The notes under the pieces: generated by a model
Databases searched by the model: none
What the model saw: only the letters and a program-made list of their open reading frames with translations
Told to the model about the DNA's origin: nothing
Shown: one piece after another, positions 1 to 6,910 of the stretch
How the letters are laid out: each line of letters begins with the position of its first letter
Numbering within the stretch: position 1 is the first letter of the stretch
Position numbers and translations under genes: made by a program
Origin: an uncultured Eubacteriales bacterium
GTDB lineage: Bacteria > Bacillota > Clostridia > Oscillospirales > Oscillospiraceae
Assembly (NCBI GenBank): GCA_900554705.1
Contig: USIH01000032.1
Span: forward strand, 1-17,237
Direction: 5' to 3'
DNA length: 17,237 bases

Positions 1-85
1 AGCTTAACTTACTGACATTGATTTTGACGGTTACGGACTTTTTTGACAGTCTGAGCAGCTTTGTCTGCTGCGGAGGGCGTGCTTT

Positions 86-625
86 TTATTCTTCACGAAA
101 CAGCAGCAGGGAAAACCATGTGACCACGTTGTTTCCGTACTGATACTCGATGCCGTAGCGCTCTGCAAGCTCCGTCACGACGATGCCCTGACTTTCCACG
201 CAGGGAAACATCAGCTCCGGATGACGGCAGGGGGCGTCCGGCCATGCGCACGTTTCGCACACGGCGCAGGATTCGGTGGAAAGCCCATAGACGGAAAGCC
301 CCTGCGCGCGCAGCAGCGCGGCGACCTGCCGCGTCAGCGCCTCGTGCGCCGGACGGGTGGCGAGCGTTTGCTCCATGTCGGCAATATCCTCCACCTCCGT
401 CAGCGTGACGAGCAGCATCCCCTCCGGATAGGAAAGACACCGCGCGCGGCACTGCGCAACGGAGCCGACGGCGGGCGGGCACGCCCACGTCGAGTTGTAG
501 CGCGGGCACTCCGTCCGGCAGACCGTGCGGATGCGTTCGGAAAACGTCAGATCGCTTGTCGGAAAGAAGGCGTACTGCGCCAGCGGGAGCTGCGCCAGCT
601 GCGCCTCCAGCGCCGCACGGTTCAC
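86..625 (-). CDS. DUF2284 cysteine-rich putative metal-binding protein
   Basis: A 179-residue cytosolic protein with ten cysteines, which is the DUF2284 pattern: C36-x3-C40, a W-x-C-P-P motif around 47-51, C59-x3-C63, then a cluster C120, C123, C126, C133, C142. Members are called predicted metal-binding proteins. The spacing suggests an Fe-S cluster or zinc site, but no reaction is established and I infer none. The start ATG overlaps the stop of the upstream asparaginase gene in an ATGA arrangement (622-625), so the two genes are almost certainly co-transcribed and translationally coupled. No transmembrane segment or signal peptide is visible. Length is normal for the family. Family assignment is confident; function is unknown. 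Confidence 0.85.
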   Translation of the reverse strand: MNRAALEAQLAQLPLAQYAFFPTSDLTFSERIRTVCRTECPRYNSTWACPPAVGSVAQCRARCLSYPEGMLLVTLTEVEDIADMEQTLATRPAHEALTRQVAALLRAQGLSVYGLSTESCAVCETCAWPDAPCRHPELMFPCVESQGIVVTELAERYGIEYQYGNNVVTWFSLLLFREE

Positions 626-1629
626 TTGCGTTCCTCCTTCAAGTAGAGCAGGTCGTGGCTCACCGGCGCGTAAAAGAGCCTGCGGATCTCTTCCGGCCGG
701 TCAGTCTGACCGAGGATCCACATGAGCTTTGCCACCGCCGCTTCCGTTGTCATGTCATAGGCCTCCAGAAGATGCAGATCGTTTTTCAAATGGAAGCCGA
801 CGTCGTAGACCGAAAGGTTGCTGCCCTCGTTGGGCACCTGCGTGGTCATGACGATGGTCTTGCCCTGTCCGATGGCGTCGCGGATCACGTCGAAAAAGCC
901 GCTGCCCTGATAGGACGGCAGACCGCCGACGCCGTAGCTCTCGACGATCACGGCGTCGCACCGGCTCAGAAGGTAGGACAGCATTTCACAGTCTGCCCCG
1001 GGGATCATTTTCATCAGTCCCACGCTTTCGTTGAGCCTGTCGTAGAAGATCGGGGCAGGCAGCGCAGTCGGACGGATGTATTCCATCAAAAAGCCGTTTT
1101 GCAGGACGGCCAGCACGGGGTAATTGATACTGGAAAAGGCCTGTAGGCTCGTTGTGTGCGTCTTGCGTGCCCGTGTGCCGAGGATGACGCGGCCGTTAAA
1201 GACGATGACCACGCCGCACAGGTCGGAGACCGCCACGCGGAAGGCATCGGAGAGGTTTGCCTTCGAGTCCGTGTTTTCAAACAGGATCGGTTTCTGTGCG
1301 CCGGTCAGGACGATCGGTTTCGGGGAATACTGCACAAGATAGCTCAGCGCGGCGGCGGTGTAGGCCATCGTGTCCGTGCCGTGCGCGATGACAAAGCCGT
1401 CATAGTCGGAAAATGAGGCGCGGATGGTGCGCACGATGGTCAGCCAGTGCGCGGGTGTGATATTCGTCGAGTCGATGGAGAAAAGCTGCCGGCAGGTCAC
1501 CTCGCACAGGTCGGAGATTTCCGGCACATTCTCCACAAGCTGCTCGCTGGTCAGCATGGGGGTAAGGCCGCTTTTTGTCATCTCCGAGGCGATCGTGCCG
1601 CCGGTGCCGAGCATGAGTACCCGTTTCAT
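622..1629 (-). CDS. ansA: L-asparaginase, type I (cytosolic AnsA-like)
   Basis: Hydrolyses L-asparagine to aspartate and ammonia. The 335-residue protein carries the N-terminal catalytic motif GTGGTIAS (residues 8-15, nucleophile T12) and the second active-site motif HGTDT (83-87, with T85 and D86). It also has the TGAQKP segment (109-114) and an RARK segment (153-156) whose lysine fits the third catalytic element. There is no signal peptide, which favours the cytosolic class. The start is the ATG at 1629, 6 bases after an AAAGGAGG ribosome site (1636-1643). The open frame extends 46 codons further upstream, but that part lacks family similarity and covers the promoter. First gene of a two-gene operon with the DUF2284 gene, which it overlaps by 4 bases. 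Confidence 0.93.
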   Translation of the reverse strand: MKRVLMLGTGGTIASEMTKSGLTPMLTSEQLVENVPEISDLCEVTCRQLFSIDSTNITPAHWLTIVRTIRASFSDYDGFVIAHGTDTMAYTAAALSYLVQYSPKPIVLTGAQKPILFENTDSKANLSDAFRVAVSDLCGVVIVFNGRVILGTRARKTHTTSLQAFSSINYPVLAVLQNGFLMEYIRPTALPAPIFYDRLNESVGLMKMIPGADCEMLSYLLSRCDAVIVESYGVGGLPSYQGSGFFDVIRDAIGQGKTIVMTTQVPNEGSNLSVYDVGFHLKNDLHLLEAYDMTTEAAVAKLMWILGQTDRPEEIRRLFYAPVSHDLLYLKEERK

Positions 1630-1657
1630 AGCGAACCTCCTTTGTGGTGATAGAAAA

Positions 1658-1686
1658 AGTATACCACGTTTTTTGCGGCATAGCAA
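1658..1686 (-). promoter_or_regulatory. Promoter of the asparaginase-DUF2284 operon
   Basis: On the minus strand, a -35 box TTGCTA (1681-1686, 4 of 6 consensus bases) and a -10 box TATACT (1658-1663) are separated by 17 bases. The ribosome site of the asparaginase gene lies about 15 bases beyond the -10. Its -35 box is only 7 bases from the -35 box of the divergent glycosyltransferase promoter. Confidence 0.7.
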
Positions 1687-1693
1687 GCCGCCG

Positions 1694-1722
1694 TTGACAA
1701 AAGAGGAAAAGGGGGATAAAAT
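1694..1722 (+). promoter_or_regulatory. Promoter of the glycosyltransferase-ABC operon
   Basis: A consensus -35 TTGACA (1694-1699), exactly 17 bases of spacer, and a -10 TAAAAT (1717-1722). Transcription would begin near 1729-1730, leaving a leader of about 20 bases that contains the GGAGG site at 1737-1741. Confidence 0.8.
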
Positions 1723-1750
1723 GAAAAAAACGTTTTGGAGGCGATGAGAG

Positions 1751-2686
1751 TTGCTAAGCGTTGTCATTCCGGCCTATAACGAAGAGGAGATGGTCCCGCA
1801 GGCGGCGCGGCAGATCGGGAAGATCCTGACCGCGGCGCAGATCGACCATGAGCTGCTCTTCGTAGACGACGGCTCAAGGGATAAGACATGGGAGCGCGTC
1901 GAGCAGGCCGCTCGGGAAAATCCCGCTGTGCGCGGCGTCCGCTTCTCGCGCAATTTCGGCAAGGAGGCTGCCATTTTCGCGGGTCTCGGCAGCGCCGTGG
2001 GCGACTGTGTCGCCTGCATCGACTGCGACTTGCAGCATCCGCCGGAGAAGCTGGTGGAGATGTACCGCCTCTGGCAGGAGGGCTATGAGGTCATCGAGGG
2101 CGTCAAGTCGGATCGCGGACGGGAAAGCGGCCTGCACCGCGCCGCCGCAAAGCTCTTTTACGCGCTTATCAGCCGCGCCACGAAGGTCGATATGTCCCGC
2201 GCCTCCGACTTTAAGCTCTTGGATCGCAAGGCGGTCAACGTGATCCTGACCATGCGGGAAAAGCGCGCATTCTTCCGCGCCCTTTCTTCGTGGGTCGGCT
2301 TCCGCACGACCGAGGTCGCCTATGAGGTGCGCGAGCGCACGGCGGGCGCGTCGAAGTGGTCAACGTGGTCGCTGATGAAATACGCCGTGTCGAACATCAC
2401 CGCCTTTACCGCCATGCCGCTGCACATCGTCACGGTGCTCGGCGTCGTCACGCTGCTGACCTCCCTTGTGCTCGGTGTCATCGCCCTTGTGCAGAAGATC
2501 GCGGGCACGGCGCTCGGCGGCTTTACCACCGTGATCATCCTGCTGCTGTTCTTGGGCAGCCTTATCATGATCAGCCTTGGCATCATCGGCTATTACGTCG
2601 GCAATATCTACGAAGAGATCAAAGACCGTCCGCGCTATGTGGTTGCGCAGACCTGCGGAGAGAGGAAACAAAATGCTGAAAATTGA
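1751..2686 (+). CDS. Family 2 glycosyltransferase with two C-terminal membrane helices (DPM1/GtrB-like)
   Basis: Predicted to transfer a sugar from a nucleotide donor to a polyprenyl phosphate carrier at the inner face of the membrane. The 311-residue protein begins with the GT-A fold signature VVIPAYNEE (4-12), has VDDGSRD (38-44), the metal-binding D-C-D with following LQHP (91-97), and the R-x-x-G-x-SKWS element (196-204) typical of dolichol-phosphate-mannose-synthase-like enzymes. Two hydrophobic helices follow at about 226-248 and 261-283. The start is a TTG, 9 bases after GGAGG; no ATG fits this frame. It is the first gene of the operon, and its end overlaps the ABC ATPase by 14 bases. 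Donor sugar and acceptor cannot be read from sequence. Confidence 0.9.
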   Translation: MLSVVIPAYNEEEMVPQAARQIGKILTAAQIDHELLFVDDGSRDKTWERVEQAARENPAVRGVRFSRNFGKEAAIFAGLGSAVGDCVACIDCDLQHPPEKLVEMYRLWQEGYEVIEGVKSDRGRESGLHRAAAKLFYALISRATKVDMSRASDFKLLDRKAVNVILTMREKRAFFRALSSWVGFRTTEVAYEVRERTAGASKWSTWSLMKYAVSNITAFTAMPLHIVTVLGVVTLLTSLVLGVIALVQKIAGTALGGFTTVIILLLFLGSLIMISLGIIGYYVGNIYEEIKDRPRYVVAQTCGERKQNAEN

Positions 2687-3398
2687 ACACCTGACCAAGC
2701 GCTACGGCGATAAGTGCGCCGTAAACGACCTGAGCCTGCACGTGCGCGCGGGTGAGCTGTGCGCCTTTATCGGGCACAACGGCGCAGGCAAGACCACGAC
2801 GCTCAAGTCCTGCGTCGGCATACTGGATTTTAACGAGGGCGACATCTTGATCGACGGCAAGTCCATCCGCACCGCGCCCATGGAGTGCAAGCGGATGCTT
2901 GCCTATTTGCCGGACAATCCGGATCTTTACGAATACCTGACGGGCATCGGCTATCTGAACTTCGTCTGCGACGTCTTCGGCGTCGCGCAGCAGGCGCGCA
3001 AGGAGCGCATCGACCGCTTCGCGCAGCGTCTGGAGCTGACCGACGCGCTGGGGCAGGCCATTGCCTCCTATAGCCACGGCATGAAGCAGAAGCTCGCCAT
3101 CATTTCCGCCCTTGTCCACGAACCGAAGCTCATCCTTATGGACGAGCCGTTCGTCGGGCTGGATCCCCTCGCGGCGCATCAGGTCAAGGAGGTCATGCAC
3201 GAGCACTGCGCGGCCGGCGGCGCGATCCTGTTTTCCACCCATGTGCTCGAGGTGGCGGAAAAGCTCTGCGATCGGGTCGCCATCATCAAAAACGGCTGCC
3301 TGATCCGAGAAGGCACGATGGAGGAAGTGCGGGGCGACACGTCGCTGGAAAAGGTCTTCTTGGAATTGGAGGAAACCCATGCTTCTGAAACTCGTTAA
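2673..3398 (+). CDS. ABC transporter ATP-binding protein, EcsA-like
   Basis: Cytosolic ATPase subunit (241 residues) that powers the permease encoded next. Visible motifs: Walker A GHNGAGKT (34-41), ABC signature in the form YSHGMKQK (133-140), Walker B LILMDEP (153-159), D-loop GLDP (162-165) and switch histidine STH (188-190). The Q-loop position reads LPDNPDLYEYLT (79-90), without the usual glutamine, a pattern I associate with EcsA-type ATPases. Start is ATG 2673 inside the end of the glycosyltransferase gene, with GAGAGGAAAC upstream. The stop overlaps the permease start by 20 bases, so the two subunits should be made together. Substrate unknown; EcsAB homologues affect secretion and membrane peptides, but orthology is only inferred. 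Confidence 0.9.
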   Translation: MLKIEHLTKRYGDKCAVNDLSLHVRAGELCAFIGHNGAGKTTTLKSCVGILDFNEGDILIDGKSIRTAPMECKRMLAYLPDNPDLYEYLTGIGYLNFVCDVFGVAQQARKERIDRFAQRLELTDALGQAIASYSHGMKQKLAIISALVHEPKLILMDEPFVGLDPLAAHQVKEVMHEHCAAGGAILFSTHVLEVAEKLCDRVAIIKNGCLIREGTMEEVRGDTSLEKVFLELEETHASETR

Positions 3399-4971
3399 GC
3401 TCCGCCTGCGGGGCATTCTCAGCGGGTCGAAGCGCTCGAAGAGCGGCAAGCCGCGCAAGGGCTACGCGCTGCTGCTTGCCGTGGTGCTGCTCTATTGCTT
3501 CGGCGTGTTCGGCGTGCTGTTTTACCATCTCTTTTCTTCCATGGCGGAGACGTTTGCGCTCCTGCCGGATTTCGCGTGGTTCTATTTTGCGATGATCGCG
3601 CTCTTCGCCTTCGGCCTTTCCGTCATGTTCACGGCCTTTGCGGCAAAGAGTGAGCTGTTTGAGGCGCGCGACAACGAGCTGCTGCTTGCCCTGCCCATCC
3701 GGCACAGCGTCATTCTGGGCAGCCGCCTTGTCCTTCTGCTGCTTGCGGTCTACGCACCGTCGCTTCTGGTGCTCATCCCTGCCGCGCTCGCGTGGGCGGC
3801 GGAGGCCGGAACGGCGTTCCTGCCGTATTACATACCGGCTGCGTTCTTTTTGCCGCTCATCGGCGCTGCCATCGCCTGCTTCTTTGGCTGGTGCATGGCG
3901 CAGCTCACCGCCCACGCGCGCAACAAGACGCTTGTGACCATGGTGCTGAGCGTCGGTTTTCTGGTGGTTTATTACTATCTCTATTTTAATGCCGAACGCT
4001 ACATCCGCCGTCTGCTTGCGAGCTACGGCGCGGTCGCGCAGCGCATGAACTCGTGGGGCTTCTACTTCGCGTGGTTCGGCAAGGGCGTCGCGGAGGGGAA
4101 GCCGCTTCTGCTCCTCGGCGTTGCCGCGCTGAGCGTTGCGGTCTTTGCGCTTGCCGTGGTGCTGCTCTCGCGCGGCTTCCTGAAGGCGGTCTCCGGCGGC
4201 AGTGCGCAGAAAAAGGCGGGAAAGGTCGTCGTGAAGACCGGCTCGCTGAAGAAAGCGCTGCTGCAACGTGAGCTGAAGCATTTTCTTTCCTCGGCTGCCT
4301 ATATGCTCAACTGCGGTCTCGGCCTGCTCCTCAGCGTGGCGGCGGCGGTCTTTCTGCTCATCAAGCAGGCCGACCTGCGCACGCTTACCGCGCAGATGGA
4401 CGGAGTGATGACCAAGCGGGAGCTTTATTTGACTGTCGCGCTGCTGATGTCCTTCTTTTCCAGCATGGACATGCTCACCGCGCCGTCGATCTCTCTGGAA
4501 GGAAAGACCCTCTGGATCCTGCGCTCCGGCCCGATCCCGACGCACAGCATTTTGGAGGCAAAGCTGAAGTTCCATCTGCTCCTGTGCGCGCCTCCGACGC
4601 TGCTGCTCTCGGCAGCGGCAGCGGTCGCGCTGCGCGCGGACGTATACGGCTGGGTGCTGCTGCTTATCGTGCCGCAGGTCTTCGTGCTGCTGTCCGGTGC
4701 ATTCGGACTGATGATGAACCTGCTGATGCCGAAGCTCGACTGGCCGAGCGAGGTCGTCGCCGTCAAGCAAAGCGGCGCGGCGATGACGACGCTGCTCGTG
4801 CAGATGGGCTACACCGCGCTCGGCGTGGTGGGCTACGTGCTGCTTGCGGACAGCGTGCTGCCCGTCATGACGTATCTGCTGCTCTTCCTTGGCCTTTCCG
4901 TCCTCTGGTGCTGCCTGTGCCTGCTCTGGCTGCAAAAATACGGCGTGCGCCGCTTTGAGCGTCTTTCATAA
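3379..4971 (+). CDS. ABC transporter permease (ABC-2 / EcsB-like membrane protein)
   Basis: A 530-residue, highly hydrophobic polytopic protein. After a basic N-terminal stretch (about residues 1-28) come many membrane segments, the first near 29-53. A charged cytosolic loop sits in the middle (about 265-300, with AQKKAGKVVVKTGSLKK), and a second block of helices fills the C-terminal half. No ATPase motif is present. The start ATG at 3379 has GGAGG 6 bases upstream and lies within the end of the ATPase gene, so this is the membrane partner of that ATPase. Being downstream of a lipid-linked glycosyltransferase, the transporter may act at the cell envelope, but that is an inference from context. 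Last gene of the operon; a terminator hairpin begins 4 bases after the stop codon. Confidence 0.85.
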   Translation: MLLKLVKLRLRGILSGSKRSKSGKPRKGYALLLAVVLLYCFGVFGVLFYHLFSSMAETFALLPDFAWFYFAMIALFAFGLSVMFTAFAAKSELFEARDNELLLALPIRHSVILGSRLVLLLLAVYAPSLLVLIPAALAWAAEAGTAFLPYYIPAAFFLPLIGAAIACFFGWCMAQLTAHARNKTLVTMVLSVGFLVVYYYLYFNAERYIRRLLASYGAVAQRMNSWGFYFAWFGKGVAEGKPLLLLGVAALSVAVFALAVVLLSRGFLKAVSGGSAQKKAGKVVVKTGSLKKALLQRELKHFLSSAAYMLNCGLGLLLSVAAAVFLLIKQADLRTLTAQMDGVMTKRELYLTVALLMSFFSSMDMLTAPSISLEGKTLWILRSGPIPTHSILEAKLKFHLLLCAPPTLLLSAAAAVALRADVYGWVLLLIVPQVFVLLSGAFGLMMNLLMPKLDWPSEVVAVKQSGAAMTTLLVQMGYTALGVVGYVLLADSVLPVMTYLLLFLGLSVLWCCLCLLWLQKYGVRRFERLS

Positions 4972-4974
4972 AAC

Positions 4975-5010
4975 AAGGGGTGCATCTGCTGTGTTGCAGG
5001 TGCACCCCTT
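4975..5010. terminator. Bidirectional terminator between convergent operons
   Basis: Left arm AAGGGGTGCATCTGC (4975-4989) and right arm GCAGGTGCACCCCTT (4996-5010) form a 15-bp stem with one G-U pair and a 6-base loop. On the minus strand the stem is followed by TGTTTTAT. On the plus strand it is followed by a weaker GTCAGTTTTG. It sits 11 bases after the stop of the TtcA-like gene and 4 bases after the stop of the permease gene. Confidence 0.8.
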
Positions 5011-5021
5011 GTCAGTTTTGC

Positions 5022-5756
5022 TCACGGTTTTCTGCGCGGGTGCGGCGTAACGCCCCATTCGGGCAGCGGCAGGCGCTGCATCGCGCCGAAAATACGCTCC
5101 TTGAGATCCGGATAGTCCAGCGACAGCCGCGCAATGAGCTGTTTGACCTCCTCGCGCTTTGTGTGCTTGTCCGCCGGACAGACGTTGTGCACGACGGGAA
5201 GGTCGTGCTCCTGTGCAAACCGGCGGATCATTCCTTCTGTCAGGTAAAGCATCGGCCGGATCTGCGTCACCTCCGACCGATCCAGATATGTGACCGGCTG
5301 GAAGCAGCTCAGACGCCCCTCGAACAGGAGGCTCATCAGGAAGGTCTCCGCCGCGTCGTCGTAGTGGTGCCCCAGCGCGACCTTGTGAATGCCGAGATCC
5401 AGAATGGCGCGGTTGAGCGCGCCGCGCCGCATCTTGGCGCACATGGAGCAGGGGTTTTTCTCCTTGCGGTAGTCGAAAATGATCGGCCCGATCTCCGTCT
5501 TCACCGTGTGATAGGGAACGCCGAGCCGCGCGCAGAACTCCGCGATGGGCGAAAAGTCCATGCCCCCCAGTCCCATGTCGATGGTCACGGCGGTCAGTTC
5601 ATAGGGACGCGGGTAATATTCGCGCATCGCCGCCAGCAGCGCCAGTAGCGTCAGTGAGTCCTTGCCGCCGGAAACGCCGACGGCGATCCGATCCTCCGGC
5701 TCGATCATTCGGTAGTCGTCGGCACAGCGCCGAACCAAACCCATCATTCTTTGCAC
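5022..5756 (-). CDS. TtcA-like tRNA 2-thiocytidine biosynthesis protein (PP-loop ATPase)
   Basis: Predicted Fe-S-dependent tRNA thiolase that adenylates a tRNA base and inserts sulphur; TtcA proper makes 2-thiocytidine at position 32. The 244-residue protein has the PP-loop SGGKDS (29-34), the C-x2-C pair C103 and C106 followed by KMRRG, the ALGHHYDD motif (127-134), and a third cysteine at C193. These match the three cluster-ligand cysteines of E. coli TtcA. I choose a GTG start at 5756 because GGAGG (5764-5768) lies 7 bases upstream. The longer open frame to 5897 adds 47 hydrophobic residues that are foreign to the family and would read through a simple repeat. Exact base specificity within the TtcA/TilS superfamily is uncertain. 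No convincing promoter was found upstream. Confidence 0.85.
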   Translation of the reverse strand: MQRMMGLVRRCADDYRMIEPEDRIAVGVSGGKDSLTLLALLAAMREYYPRPYELTAVTIDMGLGGMDFSPIAEFCARLGVPYHTVKTEIGPIIFDYRKEKNPCSMCAKMRRGALNRAILDLGIHKVALGHHYDDAAETFLMSLLFEGRLSCFQPVTYLDRSEVTQIRPMLYLTEGMIRRFAQEHDLPVVHNVCPADKHTKREEVKQLIARLSLDYPDLKERIFGAMQRLPLPEWGVTPHPRRKP

Positions 5757-5776
5757 AGTGAAGCCTCCGTTTCGGG

Positions 5777-5792
5777 GGAAATACGAATTTCC
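5777..5792. repeat. Short inverted repeat in the leader of the TtcA-like gene
   Basis: GGAAAT (5777-5782), a 4-base loop, then ATTTCC (5787-5792). It lies just upstream of the ribosome site of the TtcA-like gene. It could be a small operator or an RNA hairpin; nothing links it to a known regulator. Confidence 0.35.
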
Positions 5793-5810
5793 AAGCAAAA
5801 AATTGAAATT

Positions 5811-5854
5811 GAGAAAACAAGAGAAAACAAGAGAGACCAAGAGAATACAAGAGA
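5811..5854. repeat. Tandem 10-bp A-rich repeat upstream of the rplM promoter
   Basis: Four consecutive decamers, GAGAAAACAA twice, GAGAGACCAA and GAGAATACAA, followed by a partial fifth copy GAGA at 5851-5854. The period equals about one DNA helical turn, so the short A-tracts lie on one face. The array ends about 37 bases before the -35 box of the rplM promoter, and lies in the upstream region of the opposite TtcA-like gene. Confidence 0.75.
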
Positions 5855-5890
5855 TCATTCCATGAAAAACAAATTTTCGAAAAAATGTGC

Positions 5891-5919
5891 TTGACATTGG
5901 AAAAACCCCGTGGTATAAA
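5891..5919 (+). promoter_or_regulatory. rplM-rpsI promoter
   Basis: Consensus -35 TTGACA (5891-5896), exactly 17 bases, and -10 TATAAA (5914-5919). Transcription would begin near 5926, giving a leader of about 74 bases before the rplM start. A-rich DNA lies upstream, as expected for a strong ribosomal-protein promoter. Confidence 0.88.
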
Positions 5920-5928
5920 GAGAAAGCT

Positions 5929-5955
5929 GCGCGGAACTATTGTACGCCTCCGCGC
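5929..5955 (+). promoter_or_regulatory. Leader hairpin of the rplM-rpsI mRNA (possible L13-type leader)
   Basis: GCGCGGA (5929-5935) pairs with TCCGCGC (5949-5955) around a 13-base loop. It begins a few bases after the predicted transcription start and ends 44 bases before the rplM ATG. It is followed by GAAAAAAG rather than T residues, so it is not a simple terminator. L13 operons of Firmicutes are known to carry autoregulatory leaders (Rfam L13 leader). I have not matched the conserved bases, so that equivalence is inference. Confidence 0.5.
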
Positions 5956-5999
5956 GAAAAAAGTCAAAAACTTTATGAATTTATTCGGAGGAAATATCC

Positions 6000-6431
6000 A
6001 TGTCCACGACACTCGTCAGAAAAGAAGACGTGCAGCGTAAGTGGTACGTGATCGACGCGGCCGACAAGCCCCTGGGCCGTACCGCCGTCATCGCGGCGAA
6101 CATCCTGCGCGGCAAGGTCAAGCCCGACTTCACCCCCAATGTCGACTGCGGCGACTTCGTCATCGTCATCAACGCCGACAAGGCGGTCCTCACCGGTCGC
6201 AAGCTCGATCAGAAGTACTATCGCCGTCACTCCGGCTGGATCGGCGGCCTGAAGGAAGTTAAGTATAAGACCCTCATGGCAGAGCGTCCCACGTTCGCTT
6301 TTGAGCTGGCGGTCAAGGGAATGCTGCCGAAGAACACCATCGGCCGCAACGCCATCACCCGTCTGAAGGTCTATGCCGGCGCAGAACATCCCCATGCCGC
6401 GCAAAAGCCCGAAGCCTGGACGCAGGACTAA
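6000..6431 (+). CDS. rplM: 50S ribosomal protein L13
   Basis: A 143-residue L13 of normal length and full sequence character: the [15 protein letters not shown] segment (13-27), the [10 protein letters not shown] segment (51-60), KYYRRHSGW (72-80) and MLPKNTIGR (107-115). L13 is an early-assembly protein of the large subunit. The start ATG is preceded by CGGAGGAAATATCC, a strong ribosome site. It is followed 17 bases later by rpsI, the conserved L13-S9 pair, and is driven by the promoter at 5891-5919. Confidence 0.98.
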   Translation: MSTTLVRKEDVQRKWYVIDAADKPLGRTAVIAANILRGKVKPDFTPNVDCGDFVIVINADKAVLTGRKLDQKYYRRHSGWIGGLKEVKYKTLMAERPTFAFELAVKGMLPKNTIGRNAITRLKVYAGAEHPHAAQKPEAWTQD

Positions 6432-6448
6432 TCAGGAGGTAACAGACT

Positions 6449-6853
6449 ATGTACGAGAGCAAGAGACAGTATCAGTACGGCACCGGCAGACGTAAGTCTT
6501 CCATCGCCCGCGTTCGCGTCTATGAGAACGGCACCGGCTCCATCACCATCAACGGTCGTGACATCGACGACTACTTTGGTCTGGACACCCTGAAGCTCAT
6601 CGTCCGTCAGCCGCTGGTCGCTACCGAGACCGTCGGCAAGGTCGACGTCGTCTGCACCGTGCAGGGCGGCGGCGTGACCGGTCAGGCAGGCGCCATCCGC
6701 CACGGCATCTCCCGCGCTCTGCTGGGACTCAATGCGGAAAATCGCGCTACCCTGAAGGCTGCGGGCTTCCTGACCCGTGACCCGAGAATGAAGGAACGCA
6801 AGAAATACGGCCTCAAAGCCGCCCGTCGTGCGCCTCAGTTCAGCAAGCGCTGA
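6449..6853 (+). CDS. rpsI: 30S ribosomal protein S9
   Basis: A 134-residue S9 with the [13 protein letters not shown] segment (11-23), the FGLDTL/RQPL region, the [19 protein letters not shown] segment (73-91) and the conserved basic tail ending in FSKR, which in S9 reaches the ribosomal P site. AGGAGGT at 6434-6440 lies 8 bases before the ATG. The last codons and stop (from 6843) belong to a 16-bp sequence repeated exactly at 13112-13127, so this gene's 3' end appears to be the integration target of the island. The reading frame is kept intact by the insertion. Confidence 0.98.
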   Translation: MYESKRQYQYGTGRRKSSIARVRVYENGTGSITINGRDIDDYFGLDTLKLIVRQPLVATETVGKVDVVCTVQGGGVTGQAGAIRHGISRALLGLNAENRATLKAAGFLTRDPRMKERKKYGLKAARRAPQFSKR

Positions 6854-6858
6854 GTTTT
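6843..6858 (+). repeat. Left direct repeat (putative attL core) at the end of rpsI
   Basis: GCAAGCGCTGAGTTTT covers the last two and two-thirds codons of rpsI (part of Ser, then Lys and Arg), its TGA stop and 5 bases beyond. The same 16 bases occur at 13112-13127 in the same orientation. No reason other than site-specific insertion is apparent for the second copy. Confidence 0.75.
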
Positions 6859-6872
6859 TCCAATACAACCAA

Positions 6873-6910
6873 AATCCCCGAAATTGTTCCGATTTCGGGG
6901 ATTTTTTGTT
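6873..6910 (+). terminator. Rho-independent terminator after rpsI (element-borne)
   Basis: AATCCCCGAAAT (6873-6884) and ATTTCGGGGATT (6892-6903) form a 12-bp stem with a 7-base loop, followed by TTTTTGTTTT. It starts 19 bases after the rpsI stop codon. As it lies to the right of the left repeat, it would belong to the island and have replaced the native terminator. Confidence 0.9.

Noticed and set aside
28..82. GCAGC/GCTGC hairpin-like sequence downstream of the DUF2284 gene
   Set aside because: Only 5 pairs and no T tract directly following on the minus strand, so I do not call a terminator.
1721..1747. Eight-codon upstream frame (starts MKKTF) before the glycosyltransferase, ending 3 bases before its TTG start
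   Set aside because: Its ATG overlaps the -10 box TAAAAT of a consensus promoter, so the main transcript would start downstream of it.
3286..4935. 549-codon open frame on the minus strand
   Set aside because: It lies opposite the ABC permease gene. Its composition is the low-complexity Arg/Gln/His-rich kind produced by reading high-GC genes backwards, and it has no ribosome site or family resemblance.
5811..5854. Decamer array considered as a CRISPR
   Set aside because: Units are contiguous without spacers and far too short.
5757..5897. 47-codon N-terminal extension of the TtcA-like protein with a hydrophobic stretch
   Set aside because: It translates the A-rich decamer repeat and leader. 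A GTG with well-spaced GGAGG gives the family-like length.
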